Assembly (NCBI GenBank): GCA_007692755.1
Contig: REBL01000256.1
Span: forward strand, 1 to 64,000
DNA from: Nodularia sp. (in: cyanobacteria)
GTDB lineage: Bacteria > Cyanobacteriota > Cyanobacteriia > Cyanobacteriales > Nostocaceae
DNA length: 64,000 nt
Direction of reading: 5' to 3'
The notes below the pieces were generated by a model that had not been told where the DNA came from, ran no database searches, and saw nothing but the letters and a program-made list of their open reading frames with translations. Of the stretch, positions 26,859-37,090 are shown piece after piece. Position numbers and translations under genes: made by a program. Each line of letters starts with the position of its first letter. The stretch's first letter is position 1.

Positions 26859-28118
26859 ATGGATTTTTATTTGGGGATCGATTTCGGTACGTCTGGCGCT
26901 AGGGGTGTGGTGATTAATCATCAAGCTGGCACTGAGGCAGAAATCAAGTATCCTTGGGCAGATGAGGCGGTTTCTGATTTAGCAACTGCTTGGGAGACGG
27001 CTTTATTTAGACTACTTACACAAATACCTGAGAATTTGCGCCGAGAAGTTAAGGCGATCGCCATTAATGGGACTTCATCCACAGTCTTGCTAACTGATGC
27101 TGCTGGTAAGCCTGTGGATGCACCTTTACTGTACAACGATGCGCGGGGGTCAGTGGTGCTGGAGCAGTTGAGAAATATTGCCCCACCGCATCATAATGTA
27201 TTAAGCGCTACTTCTAGCCTAGCTAAGTTGTTGTGGATGATGCAACAACCTAGTTTTAGTCAGGCTAAATATTTTCTGCATCAAGCCGATTGGTTAGGAT
27301 TTCTGCTGCATGGCAATTTGGGAATTAGCGATTATCACAACGCCTTAAAGCTGGGCTATGACGTGGAACAGTTAAAATATCCCGCATGGCTGGAGAAACT
27401 GCAATTACCGATTCAGCTACCGAGGGTTTTACCTCCTGGTACTCCCATTGCTAAATTGCGCCCGGAAATAGCGACTCAGTTTAATTTTCCTGCTGATTGC
27501 TTGGTGTGTGCTGGAACAACTGATAGTATTGCGGCTTTTCTGGCTAGTGGGGCTAAATCGCCAGGGGAAGCTGTGACTTCTTTGGGTTCGACGTTGGTAG
27601 TTAAATTATTGAGTCGGACGCGTGTGGAGGATGCACGATACGGTATTTACAGCCATCGTTTGGGTAATTTATGGTTGACTGGGGGGGCTTCTAATACTGG
27701 GGGGGCTGTGCTAAAGCATTTTTTTAGTGCGGCTGAGTTGGAAAGGTTGAGTGCTGAGATTGATGTTACTCAGGCTAGTGGGTTAGATTATTATCCATTG
27801 TTGCGACCAGGCGATCGCTTTCCGATTAATGATCCCGATTTATTACCACGATTAGAACCACGTCCTGATGATCCTGTGGCGTTTTTGCATGGGTTGTTGG
27901 AAGGTATGGCGAGGATTGAGGGGCGTGGGTATGGTTTGTTGCAGGAAATGGGGGCGGATGGGTTGAGTCGTGTTTATACTGCTGGCGGTGGGGCGAGGAA
28001 TTCTACTTGGTGTGCGATTCGGGAGGGTGTTTTGAGGGTGTCTGTGGTTTCTTCGGTGCAGACTGAGGCTGCTTTTGGTTCGGCACTTTTGGCTTTGCGG
28101 GGGGTGGGTTTTTTTTAA
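26859..28118 (+). CDS. FGGY-family kinase, probable D-ribulose kinase
   Basis: 419 residues from the ATG before DFYLGIDFGTSGARGVVI; the longer upstream frame is not protein-like and overlaps psaM. It is shorter than classical xylulokinases and close in sequence to the Synechococcus kinase SePSK, shown to act on D-ribulose. Visible motifs are IDFGTSGAR (phosphate 1), CAGTTDSIAAFLASGA (catalytic Asp), TSLGST and TAGGGARN (adenosine). It probably phosphorylates ribulose or a related pentulose. A compound repeat starts right at its stop. Confidence 0.85.
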   Translation: MDFYLGIDFGTSGARGVVINHQAGTEAEIKYPWADEAVSDLATAWETALFRLLTQIPENLRREVKAIAINGTSSTVLLTDAAGKPVDAPLLYNDARGSVVLEQLRNIAPPHHNVLSATSSLAKLLWMMQQPSFSQAKYFLHQADWLGFLLHGNLGISDYHNALKLGYDVEQLKYPAWLEKLQLPIQLPRVLPPGTPIAKLRPEIATQFNFPADCLVCAGTTDSIAAFLASGAKSPGEAVTSLGSTLVVKLLSRTRVEDARYGIYSHRLGNLWLTGGASNTGGAVLKHFFSAAELERLSAEIDVTQASGLDYYPLLRPGDRFPINDPDLLPRLEPRPDDPVAFLHGLLEGMARIEGRGYGLLQEMGADGLSRVYTAGGGARNSTWCAIREGVLRVSVVSSVQTEAAFGSALLALRGVGFF

Positions 28119-28177
28119 CGTTCGCGTAGCGTGCGCGAAGCGCATACCGCAAAGGACGCAAAGTACACAAAGGAAGA
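28119..28177. repeat. Compound dispersed repeat, left copy
   Basis: It begins at the kinase stop with CGTTCGCGTAGCGTGCGCGA and continues into CCGCAAAGGACGCAAAGTAC (28147-28177). The 31-base end pairs with 28595-28625 in inverted orientation. The whole block is also found inverted at 50157-50214. Confidence 0.8.
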
Positions 28178-28190
28178 TTAGAAAAGAAGA

Positions 28191-28580
28191 TTAAGAGGAG
28201 AGGATAATGCGTTTGATGCCGTCTTTGAGGAGGGGGACGTTAAAGTTGATTAGGAGGGCGAGGGGGTGTTTGGTCATTTTTAGGTAGGAGAGGACTTGGG
28301 CTTCGTGTATTGGGGTTAAATTTTGCACGGCTTTCAATTCGATAATTAGCGAGTTTCCTACTAAAAAATCTAATTTCCCTTCACCGACTGGACGACCTTT
28401 GTAGTGTACTTTGACTGGATGCTCAGACTGGTGAGGTATCTCGCGCATCAGAAATTCTTCTCTCAACGCCCTGTGATATACCTCCTCCAAAAACCCAGAA
28501 CCTAAAATCCTATGTACCTCAATCGCCGCCCCAATCACTTCATAAGCCAGATTTTCTAGCTGACCACTTGGCTGTCTCAT
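28191..28580 (-). CDS. GxxExxY-family protein
   Basis: 129 residues from the ATG at 28580, chosen because AGGAGG lies nine bases upstream; the longer frame runs into valS. The family signature is GSGFLEEVYHRAL, followed by a PD-(D/E)xK-like core (GEGKLDFLVGNSLIIELKA), suggesting a nuclease-related fold. No activity is established. The gene lies between 31-base inverted repeats, and its upstream leader, if translated, reads RAQSTQRKR, a peptide often seen before GxxExxY genes. Confidence 0.85.
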   Translation of the reverse strand: MRQPSGQLENLAYEVIGAAIEVHRILGSGFLEEVYHRALREEFLMREIPHQSEHPVKVHYKGRPVGEGKLDFLVGNSLIIELKAVQNLTPIHEAQVLSYLKMTKHPLALLINFNVPLLKDGIKRIILSS

Positions 28581-28594
28581 CTTTACTTTCCTCC

Positions 28595-28625
28595 TCTTCC
28601 TTTGTGTACTTTGCGCCCTTTGCGG
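28595..28625. repeat. Inverted partner repeat upstream of the GxxExxY gene
   Basis: It matches the inverse of 28147-28177 at 30 of 31 positions. It lies directly before the ribosome site of the GxxExxY gene. Confidence 0.85.
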
Positions 28626-28688
28626 TTCGTTTCCATCAAACCCTATGGCAAAATTTACTAAAGTCCCTCCAGAATTATTATTCCCAGC

Positions 28689-31600
28689 ATGACCGCAAAC
28701 ATTACCAACCTCCCTAGTCTCTACGACCCATTCACCACCGAAGCCAAATGGCAAAAATTTTGGGAAGAAAACCAAGTCTACAAAGCCGACCCCAACCACC
28801 CCGGTGAACCTTACTGCATCGTGATTCCCCCTCCCAACGTCACCGGCAGTTTGCACATGGGTCACGCCTTTGAAAGCGCCTTAATCGATACCCTCATCCG
28901 CTACCACCGCATGAAAGGGCGCAACGCCCTATGGGTTCCCGGAACCGACCACGCCAGCATCGCCGTTCACTCGATGTTGGAAAAACAACTCAAAAAAGAG
29001 GGAAAAACTCGCTACGAACTGGGACGCGAACAATTCTTAGAACGGGCTTGGCAATGGAAAGCCGATTCTGAAGGTACAATTGTTAATCAATTAAAACGCC
29101 TGGGTGTCTCCGTTGACTGGACACGGGAACGGTTTACTTTAGATGCAGGTTTATCCCAAGCTGTTCTGGAAGCTTTTGTCAGTCTCTACGAATCAGGATT
29201 AATTTATCGGGGCGAATATTTGGTAAATTGGTGTCCGGCTTCTCAATCGGCGGTGTCTGATGTGGAAGTGGATAATCAGGAGGTGGATGGAAATCTTTGG
29301 CATTTCCGCTATCCCCTCAGTGATAATTCTGGGTTTGTGGAAGTGGCGACGACTCGACCAGAAACGATGTTGGGTGATACGGGTGTGGCGGTTAATCCCA
29401 ATGATGACAGATATAAACACTTGATTGGCAAAACCTTAACTCTGCCAATTATGAATCGGGAAATTCCGATTATTGGTGATGAGTTTGTTGACCCGAAATT
29501 TGGGACTGGTTGTGTAAAAGTGACTCCAGCCCATGATCCCAATGACTTTGAAATGGGTAAGCGTCACAATCTGCCGTCAATCAATATTATGAATAAGGAC
29601 GGGACTCTCAATGATAATGCTGGGGAGTTCCAAGGACAAGACCGCTTTGTGGCGAGAAAGAATGTGATTTCTCGCTTAGAAGCCGATGGTGTGCTGGTGA
29701 AGGTGGAGGATTATAAGCATACTGTTCCTTATAGCGATCGCGGTAAAGTACCTGTTGAACCATTACTATCTACTCAGTGGTTTGTCAAAATTCGCCCGAT
29801 GGCTGATAAAGCCTTAAAATTTCTCGACAATCAAAATACGCCGGAGTTTGTCCCCCAACGCTGGACGAAGGTTTATCGTGATTGGTTGGTCAAGTTGAAA
29901 GATTGGTGTATCTCTCGTCAATTGTGGTGGGGTCATCAAATTCCGGCTTGGTATGCTGTCAGTGAAACTGGTGGTCAAATTACCGATAATACGCCGTTTA
30001 TAGTTGCCAAATCAGCAGAAGCAGCTTGGGAAAAAGCTAACTCACAATTTGGTGCAGATGTCAAATTAGAACAAGACCCAGATGTCTTAGATACTTGGTT
30101 CTCTTCTGGACTCTGGCCGTTTTCCACTTTAGGCTGGCCTGAAGAAACTCAGGATTTAGCAACTTATTACCCTAACAGTACTTTAGTCACTGGTTTTGAT
30201 ATCATCTTTTTCTGGGTGGCTAGAATGACCATGATGGCCGGACACTTTACTGGGAAAATGCCATTTAATGATGTTTACATCCACGGGTTAGTGCTGGATG
30301 AAAATGGTCAGAAAATGTCGAAGACTAAAGGTAATGGGATTGACCCACTGTTATTAATTGACAAATATGGGACTGATGCGCTGCGCTATACCTTAATTAA
30401 AGAAGTTGCGGGTGCGGGTCAAAATATCCGCTTGGAATATGACCGCAAAAAGGATGAGTCTGCATCGGTGGAAGCTTCGCGTAACTTTGCTAATAAGTTG
30501 TGGAATGCCGCCCGGTTTGTGATGATGAATTTGGATGGACAAACTCCAGCACAACTCGGTCAACCAATTGCTACAGAACTTAGCGACGCTTGGATTATTT
30601 CCCGTTATCATCAAGTTATCAACCAAACGAGTAACTACATTGATAACTACGGTTTAGGTGAAGCTGCAAAAGGTCTATACGAATTTATCTGGGGTGATTT
30701 CTGTGACTGGTATATTGAGTTAGTTAAATCCCGGTTACAAAAAGATGCAGACCCCGCATCGCGAAAAGTCGCACAACAAATTCTAGGCTATGTACTAGAA
30801 GGGATTTTAAAATTACTGCATCCTTTAATGCCTCACATTACTGAGGAAATTTGGCAAACTCTCACCCAACAACCAGCCGATTCCTTACAAACCTTAGCTT
30901 TACAACCCTATCCTGAAGCAGATAGTAACCTGATTAATCCAGAATTAGAAGCACAGTTTGAGTTACTAATTGGCACAATCCGCACAATTCGGAATTTACG
31001 CGCTGAGGCGGATATTAAGCCAGGGGCAAAAATTACTGCTAATTTACAAACTGAGAATCCCCAAGAACAGCAAATTCTCTCTGCTGGGCAGGATTATATT
31101 CAAGATTTGGCCAAGGTGGAGAATTTAACTATTGCTTGTACTGAGCGCAGCCGAAGTGCTGGTGTTCAAAAAACGCCGGAGACAGAGTTTAAAAGCCCTA
31201 CATCTGTTGAGAAAAAACCTCAGAGGGGTTTGAAGATAATTGGCTTAATTATCGCGGTGCTGGTCTTTTTGCGGATCGGTTTAGTTACGGGAAATGCAGT
31301 GTATGAAGTTCCTTTGATAGGCACATTCTTTGAAATAGTTGGTTTGGGTTATGCGTCTTGGTTTGTTGCCCAAATTGTTCTCAAACAGCAGGCTAGACAA
31401 CAGTTCTTGGCTAAGTTTTTCCCCCCAACGCCTCAGAAAGAATTATCACAAACCAAAGTAGAACAACCCCCAGCACCAGAAAATGCCATCTCTGGAGTTG
31501 TGGGTACTGTACAAGTGGTCATTCCTTTAAGCGGTGATGTGGTTGATATTGCTACTTTGCGTGCCAAACTGGAAAAAAGCCTCAACAAAGCCGAAGCAGA

Positions 31601-31745
31601 GGCTAAGTCTTTGAGTGGGAGGTTAAACAATCCTAAGTTTGTGGATAAAGCCCCAGCCGATGTGGTGAAGGGGGCGAGAGAGTCTTTAGCAGAAGCTGAG
31701 AAACAAGCCGAAATTTTGCGCGATCGCTTGCGTAGTTTAGTATAG
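28689..31745 (+). CDS. valS: Valyl-tRNA synthetase with CAAD membrane domain
   Basis: 1018 residues, longer than the usual 880-950. The class I HIGH motif is in [14 protein letters not shown] (near 45-57), the editing domain follows, and [12 protein letters not shown] is the KMSKS loop. A 110-residue insertion (about 840-930) has two membrane helices (about 849-870 and 873-897). This is the cyanobacterial CAAD domain, known to anchor synthetases to thylakoid membranes. The C-terminal tRNA-binding coiled-coil arm follows (about 935-1018). Residues 818-823 (TERSRS) are encoded by an ACTGAGCGCAGCCGAAGTGC repeat that seems to have entered the reading frame in the linker. Confidence 0.95.
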   Translation: MTANITNLPSLYDPFTTEAKWQKFWEENQVYKADPNHPGEPYCIVIPPPNVTGSLHMGHAFESALIDTLIRYHRMKGRNALWVPGTDHASIAVHSMLEKQLKKEGKTRYELGREQFLERAWQWKADSEGTIVNQLKRLGVSVDWTRERFTLDAGLSQAVLEAFVSLYESGLIYRGEYLVNWCPASQSAVSDVEVDNQEVDGNLWHFRYPLSDNSGFVEVATTRPETMLGDTGVAVNPNDDRYKHLIGKTLTLPIMNREIPIIGDEFVDPKFGTGCVKVTPAHDPNDFEMGKRHNLPSINIMNKDGTLNDNAGEFQGQDRFVARKNVISRLEADGVLVKVEDYKHTVPYSDRGKVPVEPLLSTQWFVKIRPMADKALKFLDNQNTPEFVPQRWTKVYRDWLVKLKDWCISRQLWWGHQIPAWYAVSETGGQITDNTPFIVAKSAEAAWEKANSQFGADVKLEQDPDVLDTWFSSGLWPFSTLGWPEETQDLATYYPNSTLVTGFDIIFFWVARMTMMAGHFTGKMPFNDVYIHGLVLDENGQKMSKTKGNGIDPLLLIDKYGTDALRYTLIKEVAGAGQNIRLEYDRKKDESASVEASRNFANKLWNAARFVMMNLDGQTPAQLGQPIATELSDAWIISRYHQVINQTSNYIDNYGLGEAAKGLYEFIWGDFCDWYIELVKSRLQKDADPASRKVAQQILGYVLEGILKLLHPLMPHITEEIWQTLTQQPADSLQTLALQPYPEADSNLINPELEAQFELLIGTIRTIRNLRAEADIKPGAKITANLQTENPQEQQILSAGQDYIQDLAKVENLTIACTERSRSAGVQKTPETEFKSPTSVEKKPQRGLKIIGLIIAVLVFLRIGLVTGNAVYEVPLIGTFFEIVGLGYASWFVAQIVLKQQARQQFLAKFFPPTPQKELSQTKVEQPPAPENAISGVVGTVQVVIPLSGDVVDIATLRAKLEKSLNKAEAEAKSLSGRLNNPKFVDKAPADVVKGARESLAEAEKQAEILRDRLRSLV

Positions 31746-32140
31746 CTGCAATGGGTAACAGTTGAATTACAGCACTTTGTCAGTAAATTCACATCTTGCA
31801 CCATTTGAAATCAGCTACAAAGCCCCCTCGGAAATCGATTTCCCAGCTAATAGCTAAAGTCCATTAAAATATACTGAAATCTTTTTCCAGTCGTCTTTAG
31901 ACGACTTTCGCTATCAGACGGGGGTTTGAACCTCCGGCGGGTTATTTCCACAGGTGCAAGATGTCAGTAAATGAAGTACACATCTTAATCTGATAAATCT
32001 TGTGGGGGAGGGCAAATATGCCCGCCCTTGTTTACTTCACTCAGATTAAATGTGATGTATATTCAACCGTTACCTATGAAAAATTGTGCCATATTTAAAC
32101 TTAAAAAATATTTTGGCAATTCAAAACTAAAACTAAAGTC
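31746..32140. other. Gap after valS with a hairpin repeat
   Basis: It contains the perfect hairpin GTCGTCT-TT-AGACGAC (31890-31905), followed by TTTCGCTATCAGACGGGGG, a repeat type common in Nostocales. It resembles a tRNA arm at first sight but has no full cloverleaf. No gene. Confidence 0.5.
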
Positions 32141-32584
32141 ATGTTATATCTAGCTCAAGTAAATAAAAACAAATTTTTAGACAAGTATCAATTACGCTTG
32201 TTAGCACGTCAAGAAACTCAAACCCTTTGGGTACTTATCCGGGATGAGGCTGTTATTTTGTTGGGCAAAGGAACTACCATGAGTGAGAACTTGCTGGTTT
32301 TAGTGCAGTTTTCCCCTACTGGTGACATTGAAAGTGTAGAAGATGCTAGCAACTGGGTACTAAATTTAGTCCAAACTTATCTCAGCATTGGTATGACACC
32401 GGAAGACTTGCAACAAGAAGCAGAACGCGCCGAAAATTGGCGACAATCCCTAACTTTACAAAATCAAGATTTAGCACGTCGTTCTCTAGAATTAGAAGCC
32501 CGTCGAGAACAAATTCAAGCTTTGGAAGAAAGTCTTAAACGTGACAGAAATGGTCAACAGCGAGAATCTCAGGATAACTCGTAG
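32141..32584 (+). CDS. Conserved hypothetical protein with coiled-coil tail
   Basis: 147 residues. The first half is a compact alpha/beta domain (LAQVNKNKFLDKYQLRLLARQETQTLWVL). The second half is one long charged helix (about 90-140, SLELEARREQIQALEESLKR), likely a coiled coil. It resembles uncharacterised cyanobacterial proteins. Function unknown; monocistronic. Confidence 0.65.
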   Translation: MLYLAQVNKNKFLDKYQLRLLARQETQTLWVLIRDEAVILLGKGTTMSENLLVLVQFSPTGDIESVEDASNWVLNLVQTYLSIGMTPEDLQQEAERAENWRQSLTLQNQDLARRSLELEARREQIQALEESLKRDRNGQQRESQDNS

Positions 32585-32676
32585 CTCGATTTGATCCATT
32601 GTGGAATGAATCTGAAAAAAATAAAATATTTGTAGGTTGGGTAGAAAGAAGTGTTAGCGTAGCTTGCCGTAGGCAT

Positions 32677-32709
32677 AACCCAACATGAATTTAGCTCAAA
32701 TGTTGGGTT
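32677..32709. repeat. Hairpin repeat AACCCAACAT / ATGTTGGGTT
   Basis: A perfect 10-base stem with a 13-base loop, within a TAGGTTGGGT...GCATAACCCAAC repeat block found after many cyanobacterial genes. Confidence 0.65.
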
Positions 32710-32784
32710 TCATAAACAAAGGCGGGCAGGTTGCCCACAATATTAATCAAGCAGTATTAATCAAGCTGTTTCATCCAAAAAATC

Positions 32785-34803
32785 CTACATTCTTGCGGGT
32801 AAAGATACTCTTGCCGGTTTTTCTAACGCCCGACCTTGATTGTTGTTGACTTCCTCCGCCGCTAATAACTCCCGAATTAACCGCGCTAAGGCTTTTTGGG
32901 TGAGGCGATTGGTAACTTGCTGACCCAAACGCTGTACACCTGGATTTACTAACAATTGGGCTAGTTGGGGTGCTAGTTGTAGTGGGTCAAAACCACGGGT
33001 TTCTCGGAGAATATTTAAAATATTTTTAATATGCTCTAAGGTTTGTTGTTGTTCAACTGTCGCCCCTGGGGTTTCGTTAACTGCTGTCAAACCTATTCGT
33101 TCTCGCAGTACATAAGTGAAGTTGTGCAGAACATTTTTGCCTACAGCATTGAGTCCATTCACAAATTCATCTACCAGCCTATCTCGAATAAATGAACCAC
33201 GTTCAGAAGAGAGAAATTCCACTCCCTGGTCTAAAACTAGATTGAAGTCGTAATCCTGATTTTTCTTAGCGTTACGTAGCAAGTTTTCTAAACGATTCCA
33301 ACGAAACTTTTTATCCTTAAACAGCAAATTTTGCAGCGATGTTCTTAATTGCGGTGCTTGGTCGGTTAACAGGCGTTTCGCAACATAAGGATATGCTTCA
33401 CTGAGAACTTTGAATTCCGGGTCGATATATATCGCAATACCTTCCAAAGTTACCAGGGAGCGAATAATTAACGCGTAGTAAGGAGGGACGCGGAAAGGAT
33501 ATTCATACATCAAAGCTGAGAGTTCATCAGTGATGCTTTTAATGTTTAAATCAGCAACACTGGCTCCTTGAGCATCAGCGAATACTCTGGCAAATGCGGG
33601 AATAATTGGGGTTAAATCTGTATCTGGGGATAAAAAATCTAGCTTTACGTAGTCGTTGGCTAAACCTTCAAAGTCACGATTCACAACGTGAACGATCGCT
33701 TCTATTAAACCATAGCGCTGAGGCGGTTGCACCTCACTCATCATCCCAAAGTCGAGATAAGCCAGTTTACCATCTGGTGTGGCTAACAAATTACCTGGAT
33801 GGGGGTCAGCATGGAAGAATCCGTGTTCTAGTAGCTGGCGCAGAGAACATTGCACACCCACTTCAATCAAATAACGAGCATCTATACCTTGGGCGTTAAT
33901 CTCGGCTGTTTGGGTTAATTTTGTGCCGGTGATCCACTCCATCGTCAACACGCGACGATTAGTATATTCCCAGTAAATCTTGGGTACGTAAATATCTTCT
34001 ATATGACCATATAACTCAAAAAAGCGCTCGGCATTTTCTCCTTCATGAATATAATCCATCTCTTCAAAGATGCGATCGCCTAATTCATCGAGGATACCAA
34101 CTAAGTCACTGCGGATTCTTTTAACGTTTTTTTGTACCCAAGCGGCCAGTTGGCGCAAAATAAACAAGTCAATGGCAATTCGTTCTCTTAAGTCAGGGCG
34201 TTGGACTTTAATGGCGACTTCTTCACCAGTTTTGAGTTTACCTTTATAGACTTGCCCCAAAGAAGCGGCGGCAATTGGCTGGGGCGAGAGTTCCGCGTAA
34301 ATCTCCGGGGGTGGTGCGCCTAATTCTTCTTCAATAAATTGGTAAGCAATTTCGTTGGCAAAAGGTGGTAATTGGTCTTGTAAACTCGTTAATTCTTCTA
34401 AGTATGCCGGGGGAACCAAATCCGGTCTAGTAGATAAAGCTTGTCCAATTTTGATATAAGCAGGCCCCAGTTTTGTCAGTAGTTCTCGTAGCTGAACGGC
34501 GCGACGGCGGTCTTTTTTCACGACTATTCCCCGTCGGCTGTCCCACCACAACCCAAAAACAAAGGAAAGAGTCGGCCCCAAAACTGCAAAAATCCGCCGC
34601 AAAACTTTCAGGGGTCGGTGGCGATAATATTCTTTTATCTCTTGGGGATCATAAAGTATGGCATCAGTCTCTAAATCTTGGTTGATTATGCGTTTTGGTG
34701 AACGAACAACCAAGGTTGATTTGCCATTTTCTGTTAATACTTCAGTCACTTGTGGTTCGTCCTCGGTTTGTCGGGAAGTCGGGGGAAATGTCTTAACAAT
34801 CAT
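32785..34803 (-). CDS. ABC1/UbiB-family atypical kinase
   Basis: 672 residues from the ATG; a GTG four codons earlier is possible. Family motifs: the KxGQ helix (AYIKIGQALSTRPDLVPP), an Ala-rich loop (AAASLGQVYKGKL), the ATP lysine (VAIKVQRPDL), the catalytic HADPHPGN and metal-binding DFG. One or two C-terminal membrane-associated helices are possible. UbiB/ABC1K proteins support quinone synthesis or storage; cyanobacterial and plastid members act on plastoquinone and tocopherol metabolism. Stands alone. Confidence 0.9.
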   Translation of the reverse strand: MIVKTFPPTSRQTEDEPQVTEVLTENGKSTLVVRSPKRIINQDLETDAILYDPQEIKEYYRHRPLKVLRRIFAVLGPTLSFVFGLWWDSRRGIVVKKDRRRAVQLRELLTKLGPAYIKIGQALSTRPDLVPPAYLEELTSLQDQLPPFANEIAYQFIEEELGAPPPEIYAELSPQPIAAASLGQVYKGKLKTGEEVAIKVQRPDLRERIAIDLFILRQLAAWVQKNVKRIRSDLVGILDELGDRIFEEMDYIHEGENAERFFELYGHIEDIYVPKIYWEYTNRRVLTMEWITGTKLTQTAEINAQGIDARYLIEVGVQCSLRQLLEHGFFHADPHPGNLLATPDGKLAYLDFGMMSEVQPPQRYGLIEAIVHVVNRDFEGLANDYVKLDFLSPDTDLTPIIPAFARVFADAQGASVADLNIKSITDELSALMYEYPFRVPPYYALIIRSLVTLEGIAIYIDPEFKVLSEAYPYVAKRLLTDQAPQLRTSLQNLLFKDKKFRWNRLENLLRNAKKNQDYDFNLVLDQGVEFLSSERGSFIRDRLVDEFVNGLNAVGKNVLHNFTYVLRERIGLTAVNETPGATVEQQQTLEHIKNILNILRETRGFDPLQLAPQLAQLLVNPGVQRLGQQVTNRLTQKALARLIRELLAAEEVNNNQGRALEKPARVSLPARM

Positions 34804-35341
34804 GAAGGAAGCCACCGGTCGGATTTAGTATGTAAAGTATTGTAACAATAAGTTTACATACAAGCATCCCTCAAACAGCGATAAATTGTGCTTTCTTCAA
34901 AACAAAATTTTGACACTAGGTACAACAAGGCGTAAATAGGTGTACCATTCCAAAAAGCTCAAAATCCCAAAATACAAGCCTTTTAGCTGTTGATTTTTGA
35001 CTTTTGGCTGGCGGTACTAGTTCAATAATATCTTGATATTCCTCACCCTTAACGGACTGGTAAGGTGGATAGGATACTTCGGTGATTGAAATTTGGTGAA
35101 AAAAGCTTAGGGAAAATTCATAGAAGATTTTTGGTAAGACATAACCATTTTCCAGTAGATGTCGAGTGAAAACAAGTGTAGGTTTCCCATGTACAAGGGT
35201 TGTATCATCACGATATACACCAAATATACTAAAAACACTTCATGCTGGAAGAAACAGTTATAGTGGTAAGTATGGTTGGTAACGAAAATATCGTGCTTGG
35301 TTAAAAATCTCGGCATCTGCCCTTATGGAGAATTTGGCTTG
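34804..35341. other. Gap between the ABC1 kinase and recN
   Basis: Some 540 bases with divergent promoters, including repeat copy B at 34930-35022. Small frames here look random. Confidence 0.4.
34930..35022. repeat. Dispersed repeat, copy B
   Basis: Similar over most of its length to 26464-26552, running from GGCGTAAATAGGTGTACCAT to GGCGGTACTAG. Confidence 0.65.
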
Positions 35342-37090
35342 ATGTTGCTTTGCCTGCGAATCGAAAATTTTGCCTTAATTGATCAATTAGAACTGGAATT
35401 TGGCGCTGGACTCAATGTACTGACAGGTGAAACCGGCGCGGGGAAATCGATTATCTTGGATGCTATTGATGCAGCTTTGGGTGGTAAAGTCTCTAGTCGA
35501 GTCATCCGTACTGGGACGAATCGCTCAATGGTAGAAGCTACTTTTACATCTAATCCTCCCTTAACGGCTTGGTTGATTGAACAAGAAATAGATTTAATTG
35601 AAGATAACTGTGTAATAATTAGCCGAGAAATTACTGCCACTACTAGTAATATCCGCAGTCGGTCGCGGGTAAATGGGGTGTTGGTAAATCGGCAGATTAT
35701 GGGTGGATTGCGCGATCGCCTGGTGGAAATTACTGCCCAAGGTCAAACTGTACAGGTGGGTCAATCTGCCCAAATTCGGGAATGGTTAGATGTCTACGGT
35801 GGTGACTCACTGCTACAACAGCGTCACATGATCGCCACGGCTTTTAGTGCTTACCAAAAAGCCCATTTGGTCTTAGAAAAACGCCGGACATCAGAACGGG
35901 AACGTCTCCAGCAATTCGACTTGCTTACCTATCAAATCCAGGAATTGGGTACGGCTAACCTCCAAGATCCCCAGGAATGGGAACAACTGGTGCAAGAACG
36001 GGAACGCCTCAATCATGTCGTGGAATTGCAACAGATGAGTTACAAGGTGTATCAATCCTTGTATCAAAATGATAATGAAACCCCAGCCGCGGCAGATTTA
36101 TTGGGGGACAGCGAAGCGACATTAACTGACATGGTAGAGTACGATGTTCAACTCCAACCGCTGTTAGATTTGGTTAGGGATGCTCAAACTGTGATGATTG
36201 AGGTGGGAAGACAAATTAATGCTTACGGAAGTAGTTTAGAAGCTGATCCCCAACGATTGCAGGAAGTAGAAGAACGCATTCAAGAATTAAAACAAATTTG
36301 TCGCAAGTATGGCCCTACTCTTACAGAAGCGATCGCTTATTACCAACGCATTCAAGGGGAATTGGCAGAACTCAATGATAGCGAACAATCTATTGAAAGT
36401 TTAGAACAGCAGGAAGCAACGTGTTCTGTACAACTTACTCAAGCTTGTACAAAGTTAACAAAATTGCGTCGCCAAACCGCAGCACATTTAGAATCTCAAT
36501 TGCTGTGTGAACTGAAGCCTTTAGCGATGGAAAAGGTGAAATTTCAGGTGGAGATAGCGCCGATTTCCCCCACAGCCGCAGGTGCAGACAAAATTACCTT
36601 TATGTTTAGCCCTAACCCTGGGGAACCTCTGCAACCTTTGATCGCGATCGCTTCTGGCGGTGAAATGAGTCGTTTTTTATTAGCGCTGAAAGCTTGTTTT
36701 TCTCAAGTAGATGCCGCCGAAACAATGGTATTTGATGAAATTGATGTGGGCGTTTCTGGTAGAGTAGCTCAAGCGATCGCAGAAAAATTATATCAGCTAA
36801 GTCAAAATAACCAAGTACTATGTGTCACCCATCAGCCTTTAGTTGCAGCAATGGCTGACCGACATTTTCGTGTAGATAAGCAAACTATTACTCAAGGTAA
36901 GGGTAAGAATAACAGTAATGGTCATCCAGAGCAGCGGACTGTAGTGCGAGTCACTAATTTAGAAAATCTCAGCCATCGCCGGGAAGAACTGGCGCAGTTA
37001 GCTGGGGGTAAATCGGCCACGGATGCGATCGCTTTTGCTGAGTCCTTATTATTACAAGCAGCTCATCATCGTCGCCAAGAAATCACTTAG
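35342..37090 (+). CDS. recN: DNA repair protein RecN
   Basis: 582 residues from the ATG before LLCLRIENFALIDQLEL; the upstream extension is not RecN-like. Walker A is GETGAGKS (29-36). A long coiled-coil middle follows, then the ABC signature IASGGEMSRFLLALK, Walker B ETMVFDEIDVGVSG and the CVTHQP switch. This SMC-like ATPase acts in double-strand break repair. The end overlaps the convergent gene by eight bases. Confidence 0.95.
   Translation: MLLCLRIENFALIDQLELEFGAGLNVLTGETGAGKSIILDAIDAALGGKVSSRVIRTGTNRSMVEATFTSNPPLTAWLIEQEIDLIEDNCVIISREITATTSNIRSRSRVNGVLVNRQIMGGLRDRLVEITAQGQTVQVGQSAQIREWLDVYGGDSLLQQRHMIATAFSAYQKAHLVLEKRRTSERERLQQFDLLTYQIQELGTANLQDPQEWEQLVQERERLNHVVELQQMSYKVYQSLYQNDNETPAAADLLGDSEATLTDMVEYDVQLQPLLDLVRDAQTVMIEVGRQINAYGSSLEADPQRLQEVEERIQELKQICRKYGPTLTEAIAYYQRIQGELAELNDSEQSIESLEQQEATCSVQLTQACTKLTKLRRQTAAHLESQLLCELKPLAMEKVKFQVEIAPISPTAAGADKITFMFSPNPGEPLQPLIAIASGGEMSRFLLALKACFSQVDAAETMVFDEIDVGVSGRVAQAIAEKLYQLSQNNQVLCVTHQPLVAAMADRHFRVDKQTITQGKGKNNSNGHPEQRTVVRVTNLENLSHRREELAQLAGGKSATDAIAFAESLLLQAAHHRRQEIT

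Noticed and set aside
28581-28865. Longer start for the GxxExxY gene
   Set aside because: It would overlap the valS start and translate the inverted repeat; an AGGAGG site supports the ATG at 28580.
31885-31960. Possible tRNA (GGGTTTGAACC-like arm)
   Set aside because: A T-arm-like word is present, but no acceptor stem or anticodon arm can be paired; the block is a known type of hairpin repeat.
35107-35316. 69-codon minus-strand frame before recN
   Set aside because: Aromatic-rich, with no ribosome site and overlapping the recN upstream region; likely random.
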